Of a stretch of 64,000 nt of DNA, positions 44,108 to 53,109 are shown in pieces. The stretch spans positions 24,103 to 88,102 of the forward strand of contig RDYN01000022.1 of the NCBI GenBank assembly GCA_004293365.1, given 5' to 3'. Every line of letters starts with the position of its first letter. Position 1 is the first letter of the stretch. The position numbers and the translations under genes were made by a program. Under the pieces are notes generated by a model. That model searched no databases. It was not told the origin of the DNA and saw only the letters and a program-made list of their open reading frames with translations. The stretch is from Oscillatoriales cyanobacterium (GTDB lineage: Bacteria; Cyanobacteriota; Cyanobacteriia; Cyanobacteriales; Microcoleaceae).

Positions 44108-45124
44108 ATGCAATACGTTCCAGTAGTTGACTCAAGTCAGCGACCTTTGATGCCTACAACACCCGTGGCCCAAAGATGGATTGAATCTGGAAAAGCAACT
44201 CCTTTCTTTCGTAAAGGAATCTTTTGCATTCGCTTAAACGTTGAGCCGTCTAATCGTCTAATGCAACCTGTAGCAGTTGGAATCGATCCGGGTTCCAAGC
44301 GCGAAGGGTACACTGTCAAATCCAAAGCTCACACCTATCTCAACCAGCAATTTCATGCGGTTGATTGGGTTAAGGATGCTCTTGAGGCGAGTACCAATGC
44401 CAGACGTGCCAGACGCAACCGCAAGACACCGTATCGAAAGAATCGCCAAAATCGCAAGCGCGGGGGGATTCCTCCGAGCACAAAAGCAAGATGGCAATTC
44501 AAGGTCAGAGTTGTTAAGGTCTTGGCCTCTATCTTCCCTGTTTCCCATATTGGGATTGAAGATATCAAAGCCACAACCAAGAAAGGTTGCAAGGCTTGGA
44601 ATACATCATTTTCACCCCTGGAAGTTGGAAAGCAGTGGTGCTACTGGGAACTAGAAAAAATTGCACCCGTGACCAAGTTCGACGGCTGGGAGAATACCTA
44701 TCAAACCAGACAAGCGCTGGGACTGAAGAAGTCCAAGAAAAAACTATCTAACAGTTTTGACGCTCATTGCGTTGATTCGTGGGTTTTGGCTTATTTGCTA
44801 GTGGGTGGTGATTCTGGGCCAGACAATACAGCGGTAATGGAGTGCCAGCCGCTTCGCATTCACCGCAGACAACTTCATGTTTTCAATCCCGGCAAGAATG
44901 GATACCGCCGCCCTTATGGGGGTTCTATGTCGCAAGGGTTAAAGCGGGGCGGGATTGTCAACCATCCCAAATACGGTAAATGCTATGTCGGTGGTGAAGA
45001 CATTCAAAAGTCTCGCGTCAGCCTGCACAGTCTTGATACAGGCAAACGCCTAACTCAAGGTGCAAAGCCGGAAGATTGCAAATTCCTTGCCTACAACTCT
45101 TGGCGAACTGTAAAGCCGTCCTAG
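44108..45124 (+). CDS. isrB: IsrB, RNA-guided RuvC-type nickase of the IscB/OrfB lineage
   Basis: 338 residues. PLMP domain at the N-terminus (RPLMPTTPVAQRW, P13-P16). RuvC-I D60 in VGIDPGSKREG, an Arg-rich bridge region (about 98-125), RuvC-II E151 in HIGIEDIKA, and RuvC-III H220/D223 in FDAHCVDSWVLA. The C-terminal domain has RRQLH, GGSMSQGLKRGGIV, YGKCYVGGED and TGKRLTQGAKPED. Only about 70 residues separate RuvC-II and -III, with no HNH motif, which separates IsrB from IscB. Known IsrBs nick one strand under omegaRNA guidance. All catalytic residues are intact. Confidence 0.88.
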   Translation: MQYVPVVDSSQRPLMPTTPVAQRWIESGKATPFFRKGIFCIRLNVEPSNRLMQPVAVGIDPGSKREGYTVKSKAHTYLNQQFHAVDWVKDALEASTNARRARRNRKTPYRKNRQNRKRGGIPPSTKARWQFKVRVVKVLASIFPVSHIGIEDIKATTKKGCKAWNTSFSPLEVGKQWCYWELEKIAPVTKFDGWENTYQTRQALGLKKSKKKLSNSFDAHCVDSWVLAYLLVGGDSGPDNTAVMECQPLRIHRRQLHVFNPGKNGYRRPYGGSMSQGLKRGGIVNHPKYGKCYVGGEDIQKSRVSLHSLDTGKRLTQGAKPEDCKFLAYNSWRTVKPS

Positions 45125-45339
45125 AAGGACGGGGTTTCACACCCTTTTTTCTGATGAAGGTTGACGGCAGGGAGTTGCAGTCTCAATTACTGGGCGCGAT
45201 GTCCTGCAAGCGCGATCGCTCCTTGCTGTGGAGGAACTTTTTCGGCGACAATATTTGCTTGAGGAGTCAGGAGAATGGCGACAAAATGAGATACAAATAG
45301 ATTATGAGAATTTGTTAAAAAACTTTAGGAGGAGAACTC

Positions 45340-45465
45340 ATGGAATTTGACTGGCGCATACTAATAGTATTGAGTCCCGTATTGTTGGCGGGCGGCTGGG
45401 CTGCTTACAACGTCGGCACTATAGCTCTCAAACAAGTGGAGAAATTGTTGAACAAGGAAACTTAA
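45340..45465 (+). CDS. psbY: Photosystem II protein Y
   Basis: 41 residues beginning MEFDWRILIVLSPVLLAGGW, then AAYNVGTIALKQVEKLLNKE. One membrane helix with the family pattern (DWR, P in the helix, GWAAYN, KQVEKLLNK) and the right length. An excellent ribosome-binding site AGGAGGAG lies just upstream. PsbY is a peripheral single-helix PSII subunit next to cytochrome b559. It is separated from isrB by about 215 noncoding bases. Confidence 0.92.
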   Translation: MEFDWRILIVLSPVLLAGGWAAYNVGTIALKQVEKLLNKET

Positions 45466-45491
45466 ACTCAGCATTTTCACCGTAATTTCGC

Positions 45492-45527
45492 AGCCGACTG
45501 TTTGTTGAGATACAAAAACAGTCGGCT
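45492..45527 (+). terminator. Hairpin downstream of psbY
   Basis: Perfect 12-base arms AGCCGACTGTTT / AAACAGTCGGCT with a 12-base loop, 27 bases past the psbY stop. The T-run after it is weak, so it may stabilise the 3' end as well as terminate. Confidence 0.7.
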
Positions 45528-45721
45528 AATTTGTGCATTGGCTCTCAGGAGAGGGAGGGGTGATGCCATTTTCGATTGTGGCATTGAAGATTTTCGATTG
45601 TCAATGACCCCGATTTGCAAATCGAATGACTTACTGCATGAGGGTTTGGAACCCTGACATCGAGTTGCATCCTGTTTGGGAAGTTGTATGATGTTTTGCC
45701 GGGAGTTGGCAATGTACGACT

Positions 45722-45901
45722 TCAGACAGATAGGGCGCAAGCCGCATAAAAGTTATAAAGAAACTTGTGCAGAAACTGGGTGCGATCGACCAAAATAGTC
45801 AGCAGCAAACGATCTTGGGTAAGAGTTCCCCATTGACGGCAGTGTCGGCAAGGGTGTAAGTGGGGAGCTTGATGTTTGGCGAGATCCTCAGCATTTGTCA
45901 T
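45722..45901 (-). CDS. Possible small Cys/His-containing protein
   Basis: From an ATG at 45901 the frame gives 59 residues (MTNAEDLAKHQAPHLHPCRH, then CRQWGTLTQDRLLL and a hydrophobic C-terminus); a TTG at 45961 would extend it to 79. HPCRHC resembles half a zinc site, but no family is recognised. It is the only plausible gene in the 597-base gap between psbY and malQ. Confidence 0.3.
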   Translation of the reverse strand: MTNAEDLAKHQAPHLHPCRHCRQWGTLTQDRLLLTILVDRTQFLHKFLYNFYAACALSV

Positions 45902-46062
45902 GAGATGGCGACACAAATATTTAGCAAGCACGTTCCCGCAGAAAATATGAGACAATCGCAAAAGTATTTGCCCTGAAAATCGCCCTACAAACTGCGAAGT
46001 TTAACCTGTAGGGAATATCGGTCAAATTGTCAATGTTTAACTCCTATATCTTTAGATAGATT

Positions 46063-47571
46063 ATGCTTTTTCCCCGAGCTAGCGGCATTTTACTCCACCC
46101 GACATCTTTTCCCAGCCGATTTGGCGTTGGGGATATGGGAATAGAAGCATATCGCTTTATTGACTTTTTAGTAGAGAGCGACCAGCAATACTGGCAGATA
46201 TTGCCGCTGGGCCCGACAGGATACGGCAATTCTCCTTATTCTTGCTATTCAGCAATGGCTGGAAATCCGCTGCTGTTGAGTCCGGAAATTCTGCGGGACG
46301 AGCAATTGCTCGGCGATGAAGATTTAGCTCATTCGCCGGAATTTCCCCTCGATACAGTAGAATTCGATCGCGCGATCGCGCACAAAATACCTCTGCTGAA
46401 AAAAGCCTGCGAAAACTTCAAAGCGAAAGCATCGCCGGTGCAGCAAAGAGAATTTTCGGCTTTTTGCGAGAGCAAAGCGACTTGGCTGGAAGATTATGCC
46501 TTATTTATGGCACTAAAAGACAGCTTCAACGGCAGTAGCTGGCACACTTGGGAACCAGAAATTGCACAGCGCCAACCGGAGGCGCTAGACAAGTGGCGGC
46601 AGGAGCTACATAATGAGATTTATTACTACAAATACGTGCAGTTCGAGTTTTTCCGCCAGTGGACTGAGTTGAAACGCTATGCGAACCTGCGCGACATTAA
46701 AATTATTGGTGACATTCCGATTTATGTCGCTCACGACAGCGCGGATGTGTGGTCGCATCCGGACTTGTTTTGTTTGGATGAAGCAACTGGAGAAGCCGCT
46801 TTGATGGCGGGAGTTCCGCCGGATTACTTCAGCGAAACGGGTCAATTGTGGGGCAATCCTGTTTACAATTGGGAGGCTTTGGAAGCAACTAATTTTCAGT
46901 GGTGGGTGCAGCGTTTTGAGGCGATTTTCGCTTATGTAGATGTGACTCGGATTGACCACTTTCGAGGATTTGATGCTTACTGGGCGGTGAAGCGGGGACA
47001 GGAAACTGCGATCGACGGAGAGTGGATTAATGCGCCGGGAACGGCTTTGTTTGAGGTAATTAATGAGAAGTTCGGCAATTTGCCGATTATCGCTGAGGAT
47101 TTGGGGGTAATTACTCCGGAAGTGGAAGCTTTGCGCGATCGGTTTGAGTTTCCGGGAATGAAGATTTTGCAGTTTGCTTTCGGCGCGGGCCCTGGCGATC
47201 CTTTTTTGCCTTTCAATTACGTTCGCAACTGCGTAGTTTACACGGGTACCCACGACAACGACACGACTGTTGGCTGGTTCAATCAACTGCAAAACTACGA
47301 AAGAGATGAGGTTTTGCGTTATTTGGGTTGCATCGATCCCCAAGGAATTCACTGGTCTTTAATCCGCATGGGTTGGTTTTCTATTGCTAATTTGGCAATT
47401 GTTCCCTATCAAGATTTGTTGGGTTTGGATACGGACGCGCGGATGAATTTTCCGGGGAAAGCAGAGGGAAATTGGGGCTGGCGGTATCGGCGCGAAGCTT
47501 TGAATTGGGAGGTGCGCGATCGGCTCAAAACCATGACTTATATCTGTGGGCGCGCTCCCCAGAAAAATTGA
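46063..47571 (+). CDS. malQ: 4-alpha-glucanotransferase (amylomaltase)
   Basis: 502 residues, GH77 family length. Start MLFPRASGILLHPTSFPSRF. Conserved sites: GPTGYGNSPYSCYSAMAGNP, IKIIGDIPIYVAHDSADVW, the nucleophile Asp in DVTRIDHFRGFDAYW, the acid/base Glu in IIAEDLGVITPEVEAL, and the third Asp in YTGTHDNDTTVGWF. Transfers alpha-1,4-glucan segments in glycogen/maltodextrin metabolism in the cytosol. Stand-alone gene. Confidence 0.97.
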   Translation: MLFPRASGILLHPTSFPSRFGVGDMGIEAYRFIDFLVESDQQYWQILPLGPTGYGNSPYSCYSAMAGNPLLLSPEILRDEQLLGDEDLAHSPEFPLDTVEFDRAIAHKIPLLKKACENFKAKASPVQQREFSAFCESKATWLEDYALFMALKDSFNGSSWHTWEPEIAQRQPEALDKWRQELHNEIYYYKYVQFEFFRQWTELKRYANLRDIKIIGDIPIYVAHDSADVWSHPDLFCLDEATGEAALMAGVPPDYFSETGQLWGNPVYNWEALEATNFQWWVQRFEAIFAYVDVTRIDHFRGFDAYWAVKRGQETAIDGEWINAPGTALFEVINEKFGNLPIIAEDLGVITPEVEALRDRFEFPGMKILQFAFGAGPGDPFLPFNYVRNCVVYTGTHDNDTTVGWFNQLQNYERDEVLRYLGCIDPQGIHWSLIRMGWFSIANLAIVPYQDLLGLDTDARMNFPGKAEGNWGWRYRREALNWEVRDRLKTMTYICGRAPQKN

Positions 47572-47790
47572 TAATGGGTAATTGGTAATGGGTAATTGGG
47601 AATTGGGAATTGGGAAGAAGGCCTTCCCAGGGCATTGGGCATTTGCTTTCCCAGGGCATGGGTTATTTGTTATTTGTTATTAGAAAAACTACTAACTACT
47701 AACGACTAACTATGCCCTGCGCGGGTCTTCTTCCCAATGCCCAATGCCCTATGCCCTATGCCCCATGCCCTATGCCCCATGACCTGGCAA
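47569..47790. repeat. Heptanucleotide repeats (GGGAATT and TGCCCCA words)
   Basis: Directly after the malQ stop: GGGTAATTGG/GGGAATT heptamers, a TTCCCAGGGCAT doublet, then GACTAAC-type words and a run of ATGCCCT/ATGCCCC heptamers to about 47782. Low-complexity, noncoding. Confidence 0.85.
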
Positions 47791-47802
47791 GGCCGATTAA
47801 CC

Positions 47803-48669
47803 TTAATTTTTGGGCTTGGCTGAAGGTTTGAGTTCGTCGGCGATAAAAACAACTTCTTTGGCAACTCCCGATTCTCCGAGTTGTTCGGCTTGTCGGTTAT
47901 TCACAGCAATCATTACACCGCCGGCGTTACCAGCTAGAACTACCAATTTGTTTTGGGCCTGCCAAGTCCGCACAGTTCCTGAAGGCAAAGTTCCCTCAAA
48001 CTCGGGTTTGCCATCAACTTCAATCTTCATCCATGATTCGGCTTTGAAAGTGACGTTAACCATGACTGGTTGATTGCCAGATTTATCTAAACTTTGACCT
48101 GTTCTTGTTGCTTCCACAGCATCGTAACTATCGGCTTTCTGATTTTTTGAAGCGGCGCTCTGGGCTAAACGAGCTTGTTCTTGCTCAAGAGCTAATTCTT
48201 TGGTTACCGCACCGTTTTTTGCTGTCATAGAACCGCCCATCAACTGAGATAAGAGATTGACTGAACAGATAATTAGAAATGTGTAAAAGAGGTACAGGTG
48301 CATCGGCCGCAATTGTGGGCCATTCTGCCAGGATAGCTTGGTGGTCGATCGCGCTGGCGGTTCGATCGGGAAAAAGTCGCCAAACTGAGCTGCATCTAAA
48401 CCCATTGCTTCTGCGTACCGCTTGATCAAACCCTGAGTGTAGACGGGTTCGGGGAGTTGGTCGAGTTGGCCGTCTTCAATGGCTTGCAGTAGATTCCGCC
48501 GAATCATTGTTACCACGGCTACTTTGTCTAAAGAAATCGACTGCTGTTCGCGGTACTCGCGGAGTTGAGATCCTATTTCCGCTAGTTTCTTCTGAGGTGT
48601 TTCTGCCTCTTGGGAGTGCAGTTTCTTCTTAGTTATTTGGGAGAATAAAAACAATAAATTCTTTGTCAT
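47803..48669 (-). CDS. RodZ-like protein (cytoplasmic HTH, one TM, DUF4115)
   Basis: Start at 48669 (MTKNLLFLFSQITKKKLHSQ), supported by AGGAG upstream and an ATGA overlap with the preceding stop. About 288 residues. HTH_25 domain (about 25-95: EIGSQLREYREQQSISLDKV, PEPVYTQGLIKRYAEAMGLD), one membrane helix (about 128-146), and a periplasmic DUF4115 domain at the end (VTFKAESWMKIEVDGKPEFE). RodZ links MreB to the elongasome. No mreBCD adjoins, so exact function is inferred. Confidence 0.85.
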   Translation of the reverse strand: MTKNLLFLFSQITKKKLHSQEAETPQKKLAEIGSQLREYREQQSISLDKVAVVTMIRRNLLQAIEDGQLDQLPEPVYTQGLIKRYAEAMGLDAAQFGDFFPIEPPARSTTKLSWQNGPQLRPMHLYLFYTFLIICSVNLLSQLMGGSMTAKNGAVTKELALEQEQARLAQSAASKNQKADSYDAVEATRTGQSLDKSGNQPVMVNVTFKAESWMKIEVDGKPEFEGTLPSGTVRTWQAQNKLVVLAGNAGGVMIAVNNRQAEQLGESGVAKEVVFIADELKPSAKPKN

Positions 48670-49460
48670 ATGCTGTGCTCCTGGGGATTCACTGGCACGC
48701 TTATTGATGTTAGGTTGACTAGATTCCATAAAAAAATAATTTCTGAATCTTCTAGGGGTCGGTAGCAGCCCGGTGCCAATATCGGCCCTGCGGGGGGCTG
48801 CAATTGAATCGGGCCAATGGCTGTGCGGTGGAGGCGTACCACTGGATATCCCAACTGCTCGGCGGTGCGCCGAATCTGTCGGTTTCTCCCTTCTGATAGA
48901 ATTACTTCTAACAGAGTTTGGTCTCGCGCGCGATCGAGAACTCTAACTTGGGCCGGTAATGTTTTTCTACCGGACAAGATAATGCCCTGACGCCACGCTT
49001 GCAGTATGGGTTCCGGGGGATCGCCGAGCACCCAAACTTGGTAAGTTTTGGCGATCGAGTGACGCGGGTGGGTCAAACAAAATGTCAGCTTACCATCATT
49101 GGTGAGCAAGAGGGCGCCAGTGGAATCTGCATCTAAGCGTCCTACGGGGTGGATGCCTTGACCAGAGCGCAGTTTGGGCTGCAGCAAGTCGAGAACTTTC
49201 GATCGCGCCCTGGGATCGCTGCAAGTAGAAACTACGCCTGCGGGTTTGTTGAGCAACAGATAGACACAAGCCGGTCGATCCGTTGGTTTCACTTGGACTC
49301 CATCGACTTCGATGAAATCGCGATCGGGATTTGCTTTTTGTCCTAAACGAACAATATTGCCATTAACTCGGACTCGTCCAGCTACAATCATCTGTTCTGC
49401 AAGACGGCGAGAGGCAATGCCCCACTGGGCGAGGATTTTTTGCAGCCTTTCATCAGACAT
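48666..49460 (-). CDS. RsuA/RluB-family pseudouridine synthase
   Basis: 264 residues. N-terminal S4 RNA-binding domain (ERLQKILAQWGIASRRLAEQ, GRVRVNGNIV), then the catalytic domain with Asp in HPVGRLDADSTGALLLTNDG, and LLNKPAGVVST and EGRNRQIRRTAEQLGYPV. Isomerises a uridine in rRNA; whether 23S (RluB-like) or 16S (RsuA-like) is uncertain. Its stop overlaps the RodZ-like start (ATGA), so the two are translationally coupled. Bacterial genomes often place such synthases near cell-division or chromosome genes. Confidence 0.94.
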   Translation of the reverse strand: MSDERLQKILAQWGIASRRLAEQMIVAGRVRVNGNIVRLGQKANPDRDFIEVDGVQVKPTDRPACVYLLLNKPAGVVSTCSDPRARSKVLDLLQPKLRSGQGIHPVGRLDADSTGALLLTNDGKLTFCLTHPRHSIAKTYQVWVLGDPPEPILQAWRQGIILSGRKTLPAQVRVLDRARDQTLLEVILSEGRNRQIRRTAEQLGYPVVRLHRTAIGPIQLQPPAGPILAPGCYRPLEDSEIIFLWNLVNLTSISVPVNPQEHSI

Positions 49461-50062
49461 GACGGGAGTGTGGAAACCACCAACACGCGAGCGGTGGAGG
49501 GAGGAAATACGACACGGTTAATGGATTAACCTTACTGCCAATGTTTAATTCCTGGTTGGGAATAAATTCTAATGTTTGCTAACCAATCCTTACAGGGCGT
49601 CGCACCTGGTGCAGATTGTCCTTATCGCATAACCCTGAATGTGTTGTGCAAAAACTACGAGGAAAAGACTCGCGGCAGGCTATTCCCTGCACCGTTGGTT
49701 TGTTGCTTATTTAAAATGTGTGGGTCTGGCACGACCACTAACTAACACTACCATAAAACCGGTACTGGTGGTTAATTTTATACGCTCGATCGCGAAATTT
49801 ACCTCGGGATCGCACAACTCGCGAATTCTGGAGAGAGTCAGAGGGCCCAAAGGGTGAGAATTTTGCTGCTTCAGGCATTGCTGATGCCTGAAAACTGCTT
49901 CGGGAGTGATTTAGGAGTTGCGCTAATCAACCCGGTTCTAACGGAAAATCAGAGGTTGACGGCGATATCTCTGTGGAGAAACCGGGTTTGTGAGACGGGA
50001 TGCGCTCGTCAACAGTTAATTTTTTGTGTTTGAATGTTAAGGTTTGTATTTTGAAATTGTTT
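49461..50062. other. 602-bp intergenic region
   Basis: No convincing gene; a 57-codon frame from 49571 has no ribosome-binding site. It contains the hairpin TTCAGGCAT-TGCTG-ATGCCTGAA near 49869 and an AACCCGGTT...AAACCGGGTT inverted pair around 49929-49992, the same word that forms the hairpin at 61806. Confidence 0.5.
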
Positions 50063-50854
50063 ATGACTGTCGATCGCCACTCTCTTTTATTTGACAATAT
50101 AGCTACCGCTGCGGGCTCTGGTGGGACTGCCAACCTCGACGAGCAAGGGGGGACACCGCCGCCGAGCCAAGGCAGCCGGATCGCGAGTTCGGTGCTGTCT
50201 CCGGCGGTGCAGTTGTTGCTGCGATCGCAAGTTCAGCAAGTTGACGAGTTGAAAGTGAAAATTGAGGGGAGCGATCGACAAATCTTTAGCGGTGCGATCC
50301 CCAAAGTAACGGCCGCCGCTCGCGGTGCAGTGTATAAAGGATTACACCTAACAGAGGTTGCTCTAGAGGGGTGCGGCATTCGCATCAACCTCGGTCAAGC
50401 TCTCAAAGGCAAACCGCTGCGCCTGCTCGAATCTGTTCCCGTGACGGGCGTTTTGAGGCTCTCTCAAGCGGATTTGAATGCGTCCCTGAAAGCGCCTTTG
50501 CTGGCGGATGCTTTGAGTGAATTTTTGCTGCCAATGTTACCGCTGACAGATAGCGAAAAATCGCTGAAATTGCAAGATTCTCAGATCAAAATTGAGGCTG
50601 GGAAGTTGACGCTTTCGGCGACTATTTTGCGTGCTGGCGGTACGCAAATTCCTGTTGTATTGCGAACTGGTTTGCGGATTGCTAGCGGTCGCGAATTGAT
50701 GTTTGAATCACCGGAAATCGAAGTCGATGGAGAAATCAAGAGCAGTGATTTCAATGATTTTAAAATTGATTTCGGGCAGGAAGTTGAGATTGATGAGTTG
50801 ATTTTGAGTCCGGGGGAGATTGTTTGTCGGGGCTCGATTAGAGTTTTGCCTTAG
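50063..50854 (+). CDS. DUF2993 (LmeA-family) protein
   Basis: Start placed at 50063 (MTVDRHSLLFDNIATAAGSG); the frame is open from 50000. About 263 residues, mostly beta: LSPAVQLLLRSQVQQVDELK, VKIEGSDRQIFSGAIPKVTA, AVYKGLHLTEVALEGCGIRI and a C-terminal IDELILSPGEIVCRGSIRVL. This matches the cyanobacterial DUF2993/LmeA fold (tubular lipid-binding-like). No signal peptide. In actinobacteria LmeA acts in lipomannan maturation; the role here is unknown. Confidence 0.85.
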   Translation: MTVDRHSLLFDNIATAAGSGGTANLDEQGGTPPPSQGSRIASSVLSPAVQLLLRSQVQQVDELKVKIEGSDRQIFSGAIPKVTAAARGAVYKGLHLTEVALEGCGIRINLGQALKGKPLRLLESVPVTGVLRLSQADLNASLKAPLLADALSEFLLPMLPLTDSEKSLKLQDSQIKIEAGKLTLSATILRAGGTQIPVVLRTGLRIASGRELMFESPEIEVDGEIKSSDFNDFKIDFGQEVEIDELILSPGEIVCRGSIRVLP

Positions 50855-50857
50855 TTA

Positions 50858-51059
50858 GTTAGCTGTTGATTGTTGACTGTTGACTGTTAGCTGTTGATTG
50901 TTGACTGTTGACTGTTAGCTGTTGATTGTTGGCTGTTGGCTGTAACCTGGTTCCCAGGAAGAGCCTGGGAATACATACCCGGAGGAAGAGCCTCCAAATT
51001 CCTATGCCCCGTGCCCCATACCCCATGCCCTATGCCCCATGCCCTATGCCCCATGCCCA
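50858..51059. repeat. Heptanucleotide repeats (TGTTGAC and ATGCCCC words)
   Basis: TTGTTGACTGTTGACTGTTA-type heptamers to about 50945, a CCTGGGAA/GGAAGAGCC pair, then ATGCCCC/ATGCCCT heptamers to about 51058. Noncoding, between DUF2993 and cdsA. Confidence 0.85.
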
Positions 51060-51060
51060 A

Positions 51061-51978
51061 TTACCGATTAATTAAAAAAGAGTCGATCGCGGGCAATAGC
51101 AAAGTCACAAAATAGTAGACTAAGGGTGCAGTAAAAACATAACTGTCAGTGCGATCGAGAATGCCGCCGTGACCGGGAATCAACTGTCCCGAATCCTTAA
51201 CGCCGGCGTCTCGCTTCATCATCGACTCAGTTAAATCTCCCAACAAGCTAGCAACGCCAATCAACAGACCAAAAGCAGCCCCAGTATAGGGCCACCCCGG
51301 CCATTGCAAATACCAAGACCAGGCGGCGGCCACGGCGATGCTGCCGCAAACTCCAAATACGGCACCTTCAACGGTTTTTTTCGGGCTGATGTGGGACAGG
51401 CTAGTGCGGCCGAAGAATTTGCCGACAAAATAAGCGCCAATGTCCGCAGCCCAGATGCAGAGGAAAGCCACCAGCAGCGAAGTCAATCCTAAAGATATGT
51501 TGCTGGAACTTGTCCAAGACTGGGACGAGTAAATGTTAACGGGCAAATTGCTTGCTACTACTTGCGAAAATTGGGTGGTAGCGAGATTGGCCGGATCGAG
51601 GCCGACTCGCAGCCGTACCCAATAGCTGGGCAAATAACCGCCGTAGAACAATCCTAAAATTGAGGAGGCAATATCGGCGATCGTCGATAATTTAGGTTGG
51701 AATAACAGGTAGAAACAGATTAAGGTTCCGGCGAGGGGGAACATGGCGTCTACGAGTTGCGGCGCCAGGGCGGCAGTCATCAGCAAGCCTTGACTGACAA
51801 CTAAGGTAGTTTTGGCCGCAGGTGCAATGCCTTTAGCCCGGGCTAATTGAAAATATTCCAATTGACCTAGGTACACGATGACGCCAAAGCCGAGGGTGAA
51901 GTACCATCCCCCCATAATAATCATTCCCAAAGCAAGGACGATCGCAACTATTCCACTCAGGATACGAGACCAAGGCAT
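51061..51978 (-). CDS. cdsA: Phosphatidate cytidylyltransferase
   Basis: 305 residues with about eight membrane helices. The C-terminal family signature is complete: KRDAGVKDSGQLIPGHGGIL then DRTDS. Upstream are WAADIGAYFVGKFFGRTSLS and SPKKTVEGAVFGV. Makes CDP-diacylglycerol from phosphatidate and CTP at the inner membrane, the precursor of phosphatidylglycerol. Not in an obvious operon; 86 percent of the family length is conserved in order. Confidence 0.95.
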   Translation of the reverse strand: MPWSRILSGIVAIVLALGMIIMGGWYFTLGFGVIVYLGQLEYFQLARAKGIAPAAKTTLVVSQGLLMTAALAPQLVDAMFPLAGTLICFYLLFQPKLSTIADIASSILGLFYGGYLPSYWVRLRVGLDPANLATTQFSQVVASNLPVNIYSSQSWTSSSNISLGLTSLLVAFLCIWAADIGAYFVGKFFGRTSLSHISPKKTVEGAVFGVCGSIAVAAAWSWYLQWPGWPYTGAAFGLLIGVASLLGDLTESMMKRDAGVKDSGQLIPGHGGILDRTDSYVFTAPLVYYFVTLLLPAIDSFLINR

Positions 51979-52410
51979 AAAATGAAGTTCTCACAGCAGA
52001 CGGCGGGTCAGTCGATTTTAGATTTTAGATTTTAGATTTTAGATTTTAGATTTAGTCCACAGATGAATCTGGGGGTTGGAACTCTAATCTAAAATTTTGT
52101 TTTTTGGGCGGGATCGGTCGATTTGGGATGCAAGGATGCAAGGATGGTTAAGGTACTGGTTTGTCCCCCATCCTCAACCGGCGATCCAAAATTTCAACTC
52201 TGGCGATCGCTCCAGCTAAGGTCGCCCTTATTCTAAGTATGAACGTTAAGCGAACGTAAAAAAGGTTAAGAATTACATTTAGTGTGTGATTCTCAGTGAT
52301 ACAGCCTCCGGGCCCACATCACCATCTTTGATGTGGTGTGGGAATATCTCAGTGTATTGACTAATGACTAATGACTGATGACTGATGACTGATGACGGCA
52401 GGACCAATGA
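51979..52410. other. Intergenic region with TTTTAGA and TGATGAC heptamers
   Basis: TTTTAGATTTTAGATT heptamers at about 52014-52050, AAGGATGCAAGGATG words, a stem CCACATCA-CCATCTT-TGATGTGG near 52315, and GACTAAT/GACTGAT heptamers at 52356-52396. No gene. Confidence 0.6.
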
Positions 52411-53004
52411 CTAATCCAGCTTTTCACCGCTGAGAATAAAGATGGGATTGACAGCGGCAAAGATTTGACTCAGGCCCCGAGTTTCCAACCGGTTGACAGC
52501 GGACTGGACTACCTCGATGTTGCGGACTTGCAACTGAGAGAAGGTTTCGGAAAGGGCGTAAAGATTCTCTAAATTCGAGGCTGTGGCGACAACTCGACCC
52601 TGTGGGCGCAAGTGTCGCCAGACTTCCTGGAGAATCATTTTAATCGGGCGCCCTCCTTCGATGCAGACTCGGTGGGGGTGTTCGGGGAGGTTTTCGAGGC
52701 ATTCAGGGGCGCTACCTTCGATGACTTCTACGTTTTTGATCTCGAATCGATCGCAATTTCGGCGAATCAAGCTGGCTACTTCTTCGTCCCTTTCTACGGC
52801 AATAATCCGACCTTTGGGACACAGCAAACCTGTTTCTACCGCAATGGTGCCAGTACCTGCACCGATATCCCACACCACTGAGTCTGCTTGCAGCCGCAGG
52901 TGGGAGAGTAACAGCAGTCGGACTTCTCGCTTACTCATGGGAATTCCCGGTAAACGTTCAAATAAATCGTCTGGGATACCAGGAGTGACGTAGGGCCAAA
53001 GCAT
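52411..53004 (-). CDS. cbiT: Precorrin-6Y C15-methyltransferase, decarboxylating subunit (CbiT)
   Basis: 197 residues, full-length CbiT. Begins with PGIPDDLFERLPGIPMSKRE, the conserved family entry, then SAM motif I SVVWDIGAGTGTIAVETGLL, the acidic loop AVERDEEVASLIRRN and VIEGSAPECL. Catalyses C15 methylation and C12-acetate decarboxylation in cobalamin synthesis. The CbiE partner domain is not fused and is not in this window, unlike the CobL fusion. Confidence 0.93.
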   Translation of the reverse strand: MLWPYVTPGIPDDLFERLPGIPMSKREVRLLLLSHLRLQADSVVWDIGAGTGTIAVETGLLCPKGRIIAVERDEEVASLIRRNCDRFEIKNVEVIEGSAPECLENLPEHPHRVCIEGGRPIKMILQEVWRHLRPQGRVVATASNLENLYALSETFSQLQVRNIEVVQSAVNRLETRGLSQIFAAVNPIFILSGEKLD

Positions 53005-53109
53005 AGTTTTATTTTAGATTTTAGATTTTAGATTTTAGATTGAAGCAAGACCGAAGTTGGAAGTCAGGCAGAAGTAGAAATTCTCCCCATTTCTTCCCAG
53101 CCTTAATAT

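Larger units (their letters stand above)
43872..45150 (+). mobile_element. IS200/605-like element carrying omegaRNA and isrB
   Basis: Left boundary inferred at the GGGTGTAA just after the ParA-like stop. The right boundary is inferred after the CCGTCC-TAGAA-GGACGG hairpin (45116-45132) spanning the isrB stop, followed by ACACCC and a T-run. No tnpA is present, so it is a non-autonomous or immobile copy. Ends are approximate. Confidence 0.55.

Noticed and set aside
44277..44654. 125-codon alternative frame inside isrB
   Set aside because: Lies entirely within the strongly supported isrB coding frame; no independent motif.
46606..47352. 248-codon minus-strand frame opposite malQ
   Set aside because: Antisense shadow of malQ, whose catalytic motifs are complete on the plus strand.
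49571..49744. 57-codon plus-strand frame (MFANQSLQGVAP)
   Set aside because: No ribosome-binding site, odd Cys content and no recognisable family; probably chance in a gap.
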